Positions 16,513 to 24,797 of a DNA stretch of 64,000 nt are shown here, in pieces. The stretch is from NCBI GenBank assembly GCA_963832445.1, contig CAWHUM010000013.1:186001-250000 (forward strand), written 5' to 3'. The translations under genes and the position numbers were made by a program. Position 1 is the first letter of the stretch, and the number at the start of each line of letters is the position of its first letter. This stretch comes from AWTP1-13 sp963832445 (GTDB taxonomy: Bacteria; Pseudomonadota; Alphaproteobacteria; Rhizobiales; Hyphomicrobiaceae). Under the pieces are notes generated by a model. That model saw only the letters and a program-made list of their open reading frames with translations, had not been told where the DNA came from and did no database searches.

Positions 16513-18711
16513 TCACCCTCTCCCCGCAGGCGGGGCGAGGGAATCCGCGCGCCTCACGATCATGGCATCCACCACAGACACGCCCTTGCCCTCATCGTGC
16601 ACCAGCACCGGGTTGAGGTCGATCTCGGCGATCGTGTCCGCACAGTCCACCGCCAGCTGGCCGACCCGCAGCATCAATTCCACCAATGCATCGACGTCGG
16701 CCGGCGGCCGGCCGCGGAAGGCGCCGAGCAGAGCCGCCCCCTTGAGCCGGGCCAGCATTTCGCGAGCCTCGCTCTCACCGATGGGCAGCGGTGCCAGGAC
16801 GGCGTCCTTGAACACCTCCACCTGCACGCCGCCGAGCCCGACCATCAGCATCGGCCCGAAGGTGGCGTCGCGCTTGACCCCGAGGATAACCTCCCGCCCC
16901 GGCGGGGCCATGGGTTGCACCAGCACGCCCAGCAAGCGGGCCTGCGGTGCGTAGCGCAACGCGTTCTCGCACACGCGCGCAAACGCGGCGCGCACGGCAT
17001 CTTCGGTTGTCAAACCGAGCGCAACCGCGCCGGCCTCCGTTTTGTGCAACAGGTCGGGCGATTGCACCTTGAGCGCGACCGCGCAACCCATCGCCGGCGC
17101 CGCAACCGCAGCCTCGTGCGCGGACTGCACGAGCGCCCCCGCTTCGCCAACGGCACCGATACCGTAGGCCGCAAGCACGGGCCGCGCTTGCCACTCGCAT
17201 AGCGCACCACCGGCCGCGCGCAGGGCCTCGCGCGCGACGCCGCTATCTCCCCGCGCGGGATCACGCACGACAACCGGGCGCAGGGAGCGCTCGCGCAACG
17301 CGCGATAGTCGGCCATGGCGCGACAGGCGCGCGCGCAGCCCTGGATGTCGGTGAACAGGGGATAGCCGGCTTCGGCCAGCAGGCCAACCGACGCCGGCGC
17401 CGGAAGCGTATAGGTCCACGGCAGGATCGGCTTGGACGTCGAGGCCGCCAGCCGCGTCAAACCTTGGCGATGCCGCTCCAAGTTGGCCGAATTACGCGCC
17501 GTCATCACCACGATCACGCTGTCGACCTGAGGCGAGGCCGCCACCAGCTCGGCGAGCCCCGCATAGCCGATCGTGTGCACCGCCTGGGCGGTGGCATCGA
17601 CCGGATTTTGCGATGTGCCGTAGTCCGGCAGCTGGGCGTCGATGCGAGCCCGGGTTTCGGCATCCAGCAGCGGCACCTCGAGGCCCGCCGCCGTGCACAC
17701 ATCCGCCATCCAGCCGCCGCCGCCGCCCGAGCCGGTGCAGATGCCGACCCGCCGGCCCGCCGGCAGGCGCTCGCCCCAGTAGAGGAAGCCCGCGGCGAGA
17801 TCCACCATCTCGCCGATATCCTGGCCCTCGACCAATCCATATCGATGGAACATGGCACGATAGGCATCGTAGGAGCCCGCCAGCGCCGCCGTATGCGAGG
17901 CCGCCGCCCGCACGCCCGCGTCCGACTGGCCGATCTTGTTGACGATGATCGGCACGCCGGCTCGGAGCGCCTTCTCCGCCACGCGCCGGAAGGTATCGGG
18001 GCTCTTCACGTCCTCCAGCAGGAGCAGCAGCGCTTTGGTCTTGCCTTCGTCCAGGATGAACTCGGCGACGTCCAGGGTCTCCAGGCACGCCTCGTTGCCG
18101 GTGGTCACCACGTAGCGAACCGCCAGCTCCCTCGCCCGCGCGTGATCGAAGAACGAGAAACCGATGCCGCCGCTCTGGGCGATCACCGCCAGCTGCGCGC
18201 GCTCGCGGCCCACGGGCAGCAGCGGCCGGTCCGAGGGCTCCACCGCCGGAGAGAAGGTCGGGCACAGGGCAGCGGCCGTATTGGCAAACCCCACCGAGTT
18301 GGGCCCGATCACCGCCATGCCGTAACGGCGCGCGATGACGCGGATGGCCTCTTGCATTTCTGCGCCTTCGCCTCCGGGCGCCTCCGCAAAGCCCGAGCTC
18401 AGCACCACCGCGGAGCGCACGCCGGCCTTGCCGCACCTTTCCAACTCGTCGGCGACATGCCTCGCCGGAATGATCAGGATGGCGAGGTCGGCCGGTGCCG
18501 GGAGATCCTCCACCGAGGCATAAGCTTTGCGCCCCATCACCTCGGCATGGCTGCGGGTGATGGGATAGATGGTACCCGCATAGGGGTGGCCCGTTATCAC
18601 GCGCGTGAGTCGCCCGCGCAGTCCGTCCTTCTCGGGCGAAGCCCCGACGACTGCCACCGCGCGCGGCCACAGCAGCGCGCCGAGATCCGGCCGTCCCTTC
18701 ACTGCACTCAT
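16513..18711 (-). CDS. ADP-forming acyl-CoA synthetase (acetate-CoA ligase family, fused alpha-beta)
   Basis: 732 residues. An N-terminal CoA-binding domain (PRAVAVVGASPEKDGLRG, residues 15-110) is followed by succinyl-CoA-ligase-like domains with the phosphohistidine loop ASHTAALAGS (His273). A C-terminal ATP-grasp domain covers about 500-715 (ALKVQSPDLLHKTEAGAVALG, EIDLNPVLVHDEG). The enzyme makes acyl-CoA from an acid, CoA and ATP, giving ADP. Its ATG at 18711 overlaps the cyclase stop (ATGA), so the two are translationally coupled. With the SDR this looks like a short catabolic operon: cyclic or amide substrate opened, acid activated, then oxidised. That pathway is inference. Confidence 0.88.
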   Translation of the reverse strand: MSAVKGRPDLGALLWPRAVAVVGASPEKDGLRGRLTRVITGHPYAGTIYPITRSHAEVMGRKAYASVEDLPAPADLAILIIPARHVADELERCGKAGVRSAVVLSSGFAEAPGGEGAEMQEAIRVIARRYGMAVIGPNSVGFANTAAALCPTFSPAVEPSDRPLLPVGRERAQLAVIAQSGGIGFSFFDHARARELAVRYVVTTGNEACLETLDVAEFILDEGKTKALLLLLEDVKSPDTFRRVAEKALRAGVPIIVNKIGQSDAGVRAAASHTAALAGSYDAYRAMFHRYGLVEGQDIGEMVDLAAGFLYWGERLPAGRRVGICTGSGGGGGWMADVCTAAGLEVPLLDAETRARIDAQLPDYGTSQNPVDATAQAVHTIGYAGLAELVAASPQVDSVIVVMTARNSANLERHRQGLTRLAASTSKPILPWTYTLPAPASVGLLAEAGYPLFTDIQGCARACRAMADYRALRERSLRPVVVRDPARGDSGVAREALRAAGGALCEWQARPVLAAYGIGAVGEAGALVQSAHEAAVAAPAMGCAVALKVQSPDLLHKTEAGAVALGLTTEDAVRAAFARVCENALRYAPQARLLGVLVQPMAPPGREVILGVKRDATFGPMLMVGLGGVQVEVFKDAVLAPLPIGESEAREMLARLKGAALLGAFRGRPPADVDALVELMLRVGQLAVDCADTIAEIDLNPVLVHDEGKGVSVVDAMIVRRADSLAPPAGRG

Positions 18712-19532
18712 GTCAAGGCCAGCACGCGCGTTGGGCCGCCCGTGGCGCCCTTGATCTTGGGGGCGCCGACGATCAGTGTCGCTCCGCTCGGCGGCACCCG
18801 ATGCAGGTTGGCGACGCTCTCCAGGCCCCATCGCCCCGCCGGCAGCCATGCGTAGTGCGTTTTGAAATCCTTCGACGGACCGTGATCGAGCGAGATGGTG
18901 TCGACGGCGATGCCGGCAACGCGCCGCTCCTTCAGGAGCATATTGGTGGCGTCGGGATGGAAGCCCGGGAAATGCAGCACGCCAGCCGCATCCTTGCCGA
19001 GGAACTTCGCGGAGCCCAGATGCCGGCCCCAGCCGGCATGCATGGCAACGCAGCAGCCGCGGGGAAGCCTGCCGTGGCGGCGCTCCCATTGGCGAATGTC
19101 GGCGGGGGTCAGCTGATAGTCCGGGTTGGCATCGGCCTTGGCGACCACATTGATGACGGCGAGCGGCACAACGAGGTCGTCGACGGGCAGCGCATCTGGT
19201 CCACGGCCGCTCTCGGAAAAGTGGATCGGCGTGTCGATGTGGGTGCCGGAATGCTCCAGCACCGTCCATTCCATCAGGTTGAAGCCGTCCTTCTTGAATT
19301 CCTTGAGCTGCTTCATGCCGATGCCGGGCACACCGAAGAAGGTGGGGAATTCCGGCGTGAGAGTGTGCGTGAGGTCCGTCACCCGGCTAAATCGCGGGAA
19401 GGGCCGCGCCTCGGCGGGATCGGGCAGAAGCGAACCAGCCGCCGCCGCGCCCGCCATCGCACCGGCGCCCTTGAACAGCGACCGGCGCGATAGCTTGGAC
19501 CTCACATGCTCGATACAGCCCGGCGCGCACAT
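18708..19532 (-). CDS. Tat-exported cyclase-family hydrolase (kynurenine-formamidase-like)
   Basis: 274 residues. A twin-arginine signal (SRRSLFKGAG, then an Ala/Gly-rich stretch ending AEA) directs folded export. The core carries the family metal motif HSGTHIDTPIHF (94-105), which binds Zn or Mn in cyclases and arylformamidases, and a second His-containing segment (VAMHAGWGRH). Members hydrolyse amide, lactone or formyl bonds. At 274 residues it is longer than cytoplasmic family members because of the signal. It is the first gene of the leftward operon with the ADP-forming synthetase and SDR. The ATG at 19532 could also start nearer the SRR motif. Confidence 0.85.
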   Translation of the reverse strand: MCAPGCIEHVRSKLSRRSLFKGAGAMAGAAAAGSLLPDPAEARPFPRFSRVTDLTHTLTPEFPTFFGVPGIGMKQLKEFKKDGFNLMEWTVLEHSGTHIDTPIHFSESGRGPDALPVDDLVVPLAVINVVAKADANPDYQLTPADIRQWERRHGRLPRGCCVAMHAGWGRHLGSAKFLGKDAAGVLHFPGFHPDATNMLLKERRVAGIAVDTISLDHGPSKDFKTHYAWLPAGRWGLESVANLHRVPPSGATLIVGAPKIKGATGGPTRVLALT

Positions 19533-19712
19533 GCTTTAGCTCCTTTGCGTCTCCCCGCCTCGCTCCCAGCCATGCTAACGCAAGTTTGCGCCGGCACGCC
19601 AACAGATGGGTTGGCGCCCACCGCCGTGACAGTCCAAGAGCTGCCGTATCGCGGAGGTCCGAGAGGTGCCATGAGCCGAAAGCATCCCCGCGCCGGGCTG
19701 GCGGCTCGTTCG

Positions 19713-19741
19713 TTGACAACCCGTGGCTCGTCCCGCAGATT
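19713..19741 (+). promoter_or_regulatory. Candidate promoter for the riboswitch transcript
   Basis: TTGACA (19713-19718), a 17-bp spacer, then CAGATT (19736-19741). The -35 is perfect and the -10 weak. Transcription would begin about 8-10 bp downstream, just before the riboswitch P1 stem at 19751, which supports the call. Confidence 0.45.
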
Positions 19742-19750
19742 GACTGCGTC

Positions 19751-19825
19751 CACTGGGGTGCCGGCCAAGAGCCGGCTGAGAACATACCCGTCGAACCTGT
19801 CTGGGTAATGCCAGCGAAGGGAGTG
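19751..19825 (+). promoter_or_regulatory. TPP (thiamin pyrophosphate) riboswitch
   Basis: The THI-element consensus is complete and in order: GGGGTGCC (19755-19762), a P3 stem CCGGC/GCCGG (19761-19765 with 19771-19775), the invariant CTGAGA (19775-19780), ACCCGTCGAACCTG (19786-19799), then GGTAATGCCAGCGAAGGGA (19804-19822). P1 closes CACT (19751-19754) with AGTG (19822-19825). The AAGGGAG at 19817-19823 resembles a Shine-Dalgarno sequence 6 nt before an ATG at 19830, so TPP binding could hide it directly. What follows is a 29-codon ORF and an LLM oxidoreductase, not a known thiamin gene. Confidence 0.96.
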
Positions 19826-19829
19826 TCCG

Positions 19830-19919
19830 ATGTCCAAGACCGCCGTCCTGTTTTGCCCGTTGCGGGAGCCGAGCGTAAGCGTAATGCGCCCTCGCCGGCG
19901 AGTACGGCGGGTCCCCTAG
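19830..19919 (+). CDS. Short reading frame immediately after the TPP riboswitch
   Basis: 29 codons (MSKTAVLFCPLREPSVSV then Arg-rich), with the riboswitch's own AAGGGAG as ribosome-binding site. It may be a leader peptide, the truncated 5' end of a lost thiamin gene, or a frameshifted gene start. The following 50 bp to the LLM start are not clearly coding. No family is recognised. Confidence 0.3.
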   Translation: MSKTAVLFCPLREPSVSVMRPRRRVRRVP

Positions 19920-19971
19920 CTCGCACCCGTGGCCGCCGAGGCCATACCGCAAAAAATAGTCAGGTATTCCC

Positions 19972-20985
19972 ATGCGATTTGGATTGTTCGGCGGCGCCGC
20001 GGCGCCGCGGTTGCCCGACATCGCGGCGAGCGCCGAAGGCTTCTTCGATTTCGTCGAAGCCAACGTCGAGGCCGAATTGCTCGGTTTCCATTCGAGCTTC
20101 GTGACCGAGCATCACTTCACTGGTATCGGCCAGGTCTCCGCGACGCTCACCCTGCTGACCTTTGTTGCGGCCCGGACGACGCGCCTTCGCCTCGGCACAG
20201 CGATTCTCGTGCTGCCCTGGCACAATCCGGTGCTGCTTGCGGAGCAGGTTGCGACCTTGGATCTTCTCTCGCGCGGCAGGCTCGATCTCGGAGTCGGCAA
20301 AGGTTACCGCCACAACGAGTTCGCAGGCTTCGCGATGCCGCCCGAGGAGGCTGAGCCGCGCTTCCAGGAGGTCCTCGATGTGCTCTTGCGTGCGCTCGCC
20401 TCGGACGAGCCCTTTTCCCATCGTGGCCGCTTCTTCCGCTTCGACAAGGTGGTTGTCGAACCGCCGCCGCACCAGCGGCCGCACCCGCCGCTGTGGCAAG
20501 CGGCCGGCAGCGCAGCTTCGATCTCGGCCTGCGCACGCCGCGGCTTCAATCTCTTGCTCGACCAGTTCGCGTCGCCTCAGCAGATCGGCGAACGTATCGC
20601 GCTTTACCGACGCGAGCTCGAGGCGGCAGGCCACGCGTTCGACCCAATGCGCGTTGCCGTCGCCCGCAATATCTTCGTCACACACCACGCCACGGAGAAG
20701 CATGAGGCCGTCAGACGGCAAGCCCAGATACACGAGAGACTGCTGTCACTCTCGCGCGGTTCGGAGAGTTGGCCGGGGGCGCACATTCTGGGGTACGCTG
20801 GCACGCCTGAAGCGCGCGACGGCCATTCCCTGATCGGCACGGCTGAGGAGGTCGTGGAGGGACTTGCCATGCTCGAGGAGGTGGGCGTCGCTTACGTACT
20901 GCTCTTTGGCCAGGGCTCGCGCGACAACCTGCGGCGGTTTGCCGAGAGGGTCATGCCAAAGTTCGGCGCACCGCGAGCGCCGTGA
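19972..20985 (+). CDS. LLM-class flavin-dependent oxidoreductase (luciferase-like monooxygenase)
   Basis: 337 residues with a TIM-barrel bacterial-luciferase fold. Typical segments are MRFGLFGGAAAPR, FVTEHHFTGIGQ, RLRLGTAILVLPWHNPVLLAEQVATLD and GRLDLGVGKGYRHNEFAGF, then a C-terminal SLIGTAEEVVEGL. These enzymes use reduced FMN or F420 to oxygenate small organic molecules. It starts 147 bp after a TPP riboswitch on the same strand with nothing convincing between, so it may be under thiamin control and act on a thiamin-related pyrimidine or thiazole. That link is inference. It is otherwise monocistronic; the IS630 element follows. Confidence 0.85.
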   Translation: MRFGLFGGAAAPRLPDIAASAEGFFDFVEANVEAELLGFHSSFVTEHHFTGIGQVSATLTLLTFVAARTTRLRLGTAILVLPWHNPVLLAEQVATLDLLSRGRLDLGVGKGYRHNEFAGFAMPPEEAEPRFQEVLDVLLRALASDEPFSHRGRFFRFDKVVVEPPPHQRPHPPLWQAAGSAASISACARRGFNLLLDQFASPQQIGERIALYRRELEAAGHAFDPMRVAVARNIFVTHHATEKHEAVRRQAQIHERLLSLSRGSESWPGAHILGYAGTPEARDGHSLIGTAEEVVEGLAMLEEVGVAYVLLFGQGSRDNLRRFAERVMPKFGAPRAP

Positions 20986-21119
20986 TGCCTCGAGCGTCCC
21001 GCTCGCAACTCCGCAGCAAGGCTTTGCACGATGCCTCCGCAACATGCGAGGCACGCGATCAGCCAATCGAGCATCCTGAACGAATGTCCCTGCTGTTGTC
21101 GCCGACCGACGTTGCAGTC

Positions 21120-22177
21120 TAGAGCAGATTCCGATCATACGGCATCGTATCCTGCATCGATGAGATAGTTGCGGCATTCGTGGGCGGTGAGGCGCGTGAG
21201 GGCGGCCGCGATCGCGCGCCAGAGGGTCTTGGAGGGTGCGGGCGGCAGCCTTTTTCAGGATCGCCTTGAGCTTGGCGAAGGCCATCTCGATCGGGTTGAG
21301 GTCGGGCGAGTAGGGCGGCAGGTAGCGCAGCTCGGCCCCAGCCTGCTCGATGGCATTGCGGACCTTGTCCGGCTTGTGGGCGGGCAGATTGTCCATGACG
21401 ACGATATCGCCTGGCAGCAACGTCGGCGCCAGCATCTGCTCGACGTAGGCCAGGAATGCAGCGCCATCCATGGCGCCGTCGAGGACCATCGGCGCGGACA
21501 TGCCGGTTTGCCTCAGCGCACCGACGAACGTCGTCGTCTTCCAGTGGCCGTGTGGAATGCTGGCGATGCAGCGCGTGCCGCGACGCGAACGGCCATAGAG
21601 CCGCGCCATCTTGGTCGTGGCTCCGGTTTCGTCGATGAAGACCAGGCGGGCAGGATCGAGGTCACGCTGCGCGGCGTGCCAGGCCTGCCTTGCGCTCGCC
21701 ACGTCCGCCCGTTCCCGCTCGCTGGCGTGCGCGGTTTTTTTTGAACGTCTGATCGTGGCGATCGAGCAAGCGCCAGATCGTGCTCGGCGCAAACCTTTCG
21801 CCGTGCTCCCGTTCCAGATGCTCGGCGATCTCGGTCAGCGTGATGTCTACCTGCCCGGCGATCAGGGCCCGGATCTCCCCGGCATGTGCCTCGATCCGCC
21901 CCGAGCGCCTGTCGCCGCCTTGCCGGCGCGGCGCCAAGGTGCCTGCATCACGCCAGCGCCGCACCAACTTCACCGCGGTCGAGGCGGCGACCCCGAACCG
22001 GCCGGCGGCAGCCCGACAGCTCATCCCGGCAGCAACCGCGGCGATAAGGCGAGAGCACAGGTCATTGGAAAGAGGTCTCGTCATGCGGGCTGGCCTCCTC
22101 CACCAGCCCGCAGCATGAATCACTGTTCGCGCCAAATGTGAATCCCCTCCGATTCCGTCAGATGGGAAAATGCTCTA
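21120..22177. mobile_element. IS630-type insertion sequence
   Basis: About 1.05 kb flanked by TA inside CTAG on both sides (21119-21122 and 22175-22178), the target usual for IS630/Tc1-like elements. The ends are imperfect inverted repeats: GAGCAGATTCCGATC on the left and, reading inward on the right, GAGCATTTTCCCATCTG. One leftward transposase gene fills the element. The right end stops 10 bp before the EamA start codon at 22188, so the insertion has probably replaced that gene's upstream region. Confidence 0.88.
21135..22084 (-). pseudogene. IS630-family transposase, two frame changes
   Basis: A DDE transposase of about 316 residues when joined. The N-terminal HTH half (MTRPLSNDLCSRLIAAVAAG to RLLDRHDQTFKK) ends in a run of eight T on the + strand (eight A in mRNA, 21734-21741). 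The catalytic half (LVFIDETGATT, VVMDNLPAHK, LPPYSPDLNPIEMAFAKLK) continues in another frame. Many IS630 members make one protein by slippage at such an A-run, so this break may be programmed. A second change near 21227-21229 (one extra C in CCC) shifts the last 30 residues; the restored end is TAHECRNYLIDAGYDAV. Confidence 0.85.
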
Positions 22178-22187
22178 GCCTAGCGCC

Positions 22188-23243
22188 ATGAACCGCCACG
22201 CCGTCGTTCTGGCATTGCTTTCAGCCGCCCTGTTCGGCATCTCCACGCCGGCCGCCAAGGCGCTCCTGGGGGTGATTGATCCAGCCATATTGGCAGGGCT
22301 TCTCTATTGCGGAGCGGGCTTCGGGGTAGCTGTCGTCCGCCGGGTGGGGCGGTCTGCCTTCGCACAGGCGGGGCGGTCCGAGTTGGCGCTCGATAGTAGG
22401 GACGTGCCCTATCTTGCAGGCGCGATCGTGGCGGGCGGCGTCGTCGGGCCGGTTCTGCTGATGGCGGGATTGCAGCGGACCGACGCCTCCGCCGCCTCTC
22501 TTCTGCTGACGCTTGAAGGCGTAGCAACGGCGCTGATGGCGTGGTTCATCTTCCACGAGAACTTCGACCGGCGCGTCGCGCTCGGCATGGCGTGCCTGGT
22601 CGGGGGGGCCGTCTTGCTTGCCTGGACGGGACAGCCAGACATCTCGCGCGTTCTCGGGCCGTTGGCAGTCGTCGGTGCCTGCGTTGCCTGGGGCCTCGAC
22701 AACAATCTGACGCGCAAGGTGTCGCTGTCAGACCCGCTGCAGATCGTCGAGCTTAAAGGATTGATCGCGGGCCCAGTGAACCTCGCACTTGGTCTTATCG
22801 CGGGCGGACAGGTGCCTGCCCTTTCGGTTGCTTCACTGGCGGGAGTGGTCGGCTTTTTGGGCTATGGCGTCAGTCTCGTGCTGTTCATCTACGCCCTGCG
22901 GCATCTCGGGACCGCACGCACGGGCGCCTACTTCTCGACGGCGCCGTTTGTTGGGGCAATCGCGGCATTGGTGCTGCTGCGAGAGCCGTTGACGTTGCAA
23001 TTGCTCGCGGCCGGCCTACTGATGGCCATCGGTGTGTGGTTGCATCTTACCGAGCACCACGAACACGAGCATGTTCACGAGCCCATCGAGCATGCGCATC
23101 CTCACTTCCACGACGAGCATCACCAGCATGAGCATGCGCCGGACGATCCGCCCGGCGAGCCGCACACCCATGCCCACCGGCACGAACGTGTGAAGCACAA
23201 GCACGCGCACGTCCCCGATATGCATCATCAGCACCGGCACTGA
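22188..23243 (+). CDS. EamA/DMT-family transporter with a histidine-rich C-terminal tail
   Basis: 351 residues. About ten hydrophobic helices span residues 5-285 with the duplicated EamA pattern (HAVVLALLSAALFGISTPAAKALL; GPLAVVGACVAWGLDNNLTRK). The last 64 residues hold 24 histidines (HEHEHVH, HAHPHFHDEHHQHEH, HAHRHERVKHKHAH) with Asp and Glu, a metal-binding tail as in Ni, Co or Zn carriers. Known EamA proteins export metabolites or amino acids; the tail suggests metal export or sensing, which is inference. The IS630 element ends 10 bp before the ATG, so expression may depend on it. Confidence 0.85.
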   Translation: MNRHAVVLALLSAALFGISTPAAKALLGVIDPAILAGLLYCGAGFGVAVVRRVGRSAFAQAGRSELALDSRDVPYLAGAIVAGGVVGPVLLMAGLQRTDASAASLLLTLEGVATALMAWFIFHENFDRRVALGMACLVGGAVLLAWTGQPDISRVLGPLAVVGACVAWGLDNNLTRKVSLSDPLQIVELKGLIAGPVNLALGLIAGGQVPALSVASLAGVVGFLGYGVSLVLFIYALRHLGTARTGAYFSTAPFVGAIAALVLLREPLTLQLLAAGLLMAIGVWLHLTEHHEHEHVHEPIEHAHPHFHDEHHQHEHAPDDPPGEPHTHAHRHERVKHKHAHVPDMHHQHRH

Positions 23244-23589
23244 ACTGACCTAGGGGCGAGCATTGGCGGGAGCTTGACCTGACCTGTCCGGCCGTGCCCC
23301 CAGAATGGCAACAGCGCTGCGCCCAACGCGCCTGCAGCCAAGAGACCGAGGTCCTGTGGCACGTTGAGCAGCACGGCAGCCGTCGCACCGATCCCGGCCC
23401 GGACAATTGGAATAGCGACGAGCCAGAAGGGCAGCGGACCTGCAGCCAGCATCAGCACACCTGGTCGATACCATGCATCTGCAGCGTTTTCACGAACGCC
23501 TCTTCCGTCGTCATCTTCATCGTGTCGACTCCAATTCGTGGTCTGAGCGAAGCCATCCTCCGGTCTGGTGGTTGCGCATGCGAGGAGGC
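23244..23589. other. 346-bp remnant region
   Basis: There is no intact gene. On the minus strand the first codons of an xsc-like gene (23452-23520) run into a short hydrophobic reading frame at about 23240-23455 (LMLAAGPLPFWLVAIPI, LNVPQDLGLLAAG) with two potential membrane helices and no start of its own. This looks like a junction of deleted genes. I could not identify the membrane fragment. Confidence 0.45.
23452..23520 (-). pseudogene. 5' scrap of a sulfoacetaldehyde acetyltransferase (xsc) gene
   Basis: The frame begins MKMTTEEAFVKTLQMHGI, which matches the start of Xsc, the ThDP enzyme that turns sulfoacetaldehyde and phosphate into acetyl phosphate and sulfite. It then reads DQVC and stops after 22 codons. 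Xsc is about 600 residues, so over 95 percent is gone. A pta gene, the usual partner that uses acetyl phosphate, lies 1.3 kb away, which supports the call. The matched stretch is short. Confidence 0.5.
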
Positions 23590-24747
23590 TCAACCCGGGA
23601 CGCCCCGGCGCTGGTCGATCGGCACATAAGCTCTCGGTTCCGGTCCGTCGTAAAGCGTCAATGGCCGGATCAGGATGTTGTTGTCCAACTGCTCCAGAAC
23701 TTGCACGACCCAGCCGGGTACCCGGCCGATGGCGAAGATCGGCACGAACAGGTCGCGTGTGATGCCGAGCAGGTGGTAGACGACGCCCGAGTAGAAATCG
23801 ACATTCACGTTGACGCCGTGGCGGGCGTAAGGGGCCATGGCCGTCACCACGGCCTGCAGAATATCATACCATTGCGGCTGTCCCATCTCCCGTGACAGCC
23901 GCTCGACGCCGGCCCGCATGTGGCGCGCGCGCGGATCTTCTGCGCGATAAACGCGATGCCCGAACCCGGTCACCGGCGCGCCGGCCTTGCGCTTCTGACG
24001 GACGTATTCCGCGGCGCGAGCAGGATCGCCGATCTCCTCGGCCATCTTCATCACATCCTCGGCCGCGCCGCCGTGCGCGGGCCCCGAGAGCGCTGCGATC
24101 GCGGCTACAACGGCGGCGTGCAGACTGGCCTCGGTTCCGATGATCACTCGTGCCGCGAAGGACGACGCATTCGAGCCGTGCTCTGCATGGAGGATCAGGT
24201 CGCGATCGACCAGTTCGACGGCCCGCGGGCTCGGCTTTGCGCCGGTGAGCATCCAGAGCAGGTTCCCTGCATGGTTCAAGGCGGGATCGCCGGGAACTGG
24301 CTCCAGCCCATCCCGGATGCGCGCGTGTGCAGCTACGATCACGGGCACCTGGGACGTGAGGCGGACGGCCTTGCGCAGCACGGCGTCGCGGTTGTTGTCG
24401 GTGGCATCGGGGTCGAAGGCCGACAAGGCGGAAACCGCCGTTCGAAGCACATCCATGGGATGCGCCGATGCAACGGCGGAAATGACATCGATGATCGCAC
24501 CCGGCAGCACGCGGGCGCCCCGCAAGTCCGCATCGAACGCCGCGAGTTCGGCCGCCGTTGGCAGCTCACCACGGAGCAGCAGCCATGCGGTCTCCTCGAA
24601 GGTTGAGTGCTCGGCGAGATCGTGGATCGAGTATCCGCGGTAGCGCAGGTCTCCTGCCTTGCCATCGATGAAGGTGCACGGCGAGCGATCGAAGTAGACG
24701 CCGCGCAGCCCCCGGTGGACCTTGATCGGCTCGTTCGTTTCCGTCAT
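23590..24747 (-). CDS. Citrate synthase / 2-methylcitrate synthase family
   Basis: 385 residues, the length of the short (type I-like) enzymes. Active-site residues are in place: His187/190 in LHAEHGSNASSFAARV, His225 in SGPAHGGAAEDVM, His264 in GFGHRVYR and Asp317 in NVNVDFYSG. It condenses acetyl-CoA or propionyl-CoA with oxaloacetate. A methylcitrate role is possible because MmsA and PrpE elsewhere in the window feed propionyl-CoA, but prpB and prpD are not nearby. It is divergent from pta with only 50 bp between start codons, so shared regulation and acetyl-CoA as the common metabolite are plausible. Confidence 0.9.
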   Translation of the reverse strand: MTETNEPIKVHRGLRGVYFDRSPCTFIDGKAGDLRYRGYSIHDLAEHSTFEETAWLLLRGELPTAAELAAFDADLRGARVLPGAIIDVISAVASAHPMDVLRTAVSALSAFDPDATDNNRDAVLRKAVRLTSQVPVIVAAHARIRDGLEPVPGDPALNHAGNLLWMLTGAKPSPRAVELVDRDLILHAEHGSNASSFAARVIIGTEASLHAAVVAAIAALSGPAHGGAAEDVMKMAEEIGDPARAAEYVRQKRKAGAPVTGFGHRVYRAEDPRARHMRAGVERLSREMGQPQWYDILQAVVTAMAPYARHGVNVNVDFYSGVVYHLLGITRDLFVPIFAIGRVPGWVVQVLEQLDNNILIRPLTLYDGPEPRAYVPIDQRRGVPG

Positions 24748-24797
24748 TGATGCACCAACTCCGCCTGGCTCCCCGCGCTCTCGCTCAATCGGTCACG

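Larger units (their letters stand above)
19533..19971. other. 439-bp intergenic region containing a TPP riboswitch
   Basis: This lies between the leftward cyclase and the rightward LLM oxidoreductase. It carries a promoter candidate (19713-19741), the riboswitch (19751-19825) and a 29-codon reading frame (19830-19919), each listed separately. The left 180 bp must contain the cyclase operon promoter. No larger gene is supported on either strand. Confidence 0.7.

Noticed and set aside
19533..19926. Minus-strand frames across the riboswitch region
   Set aside because: They overlap a highly conserved structured RNA on the other strand and have no ribosome-binding site or known family.
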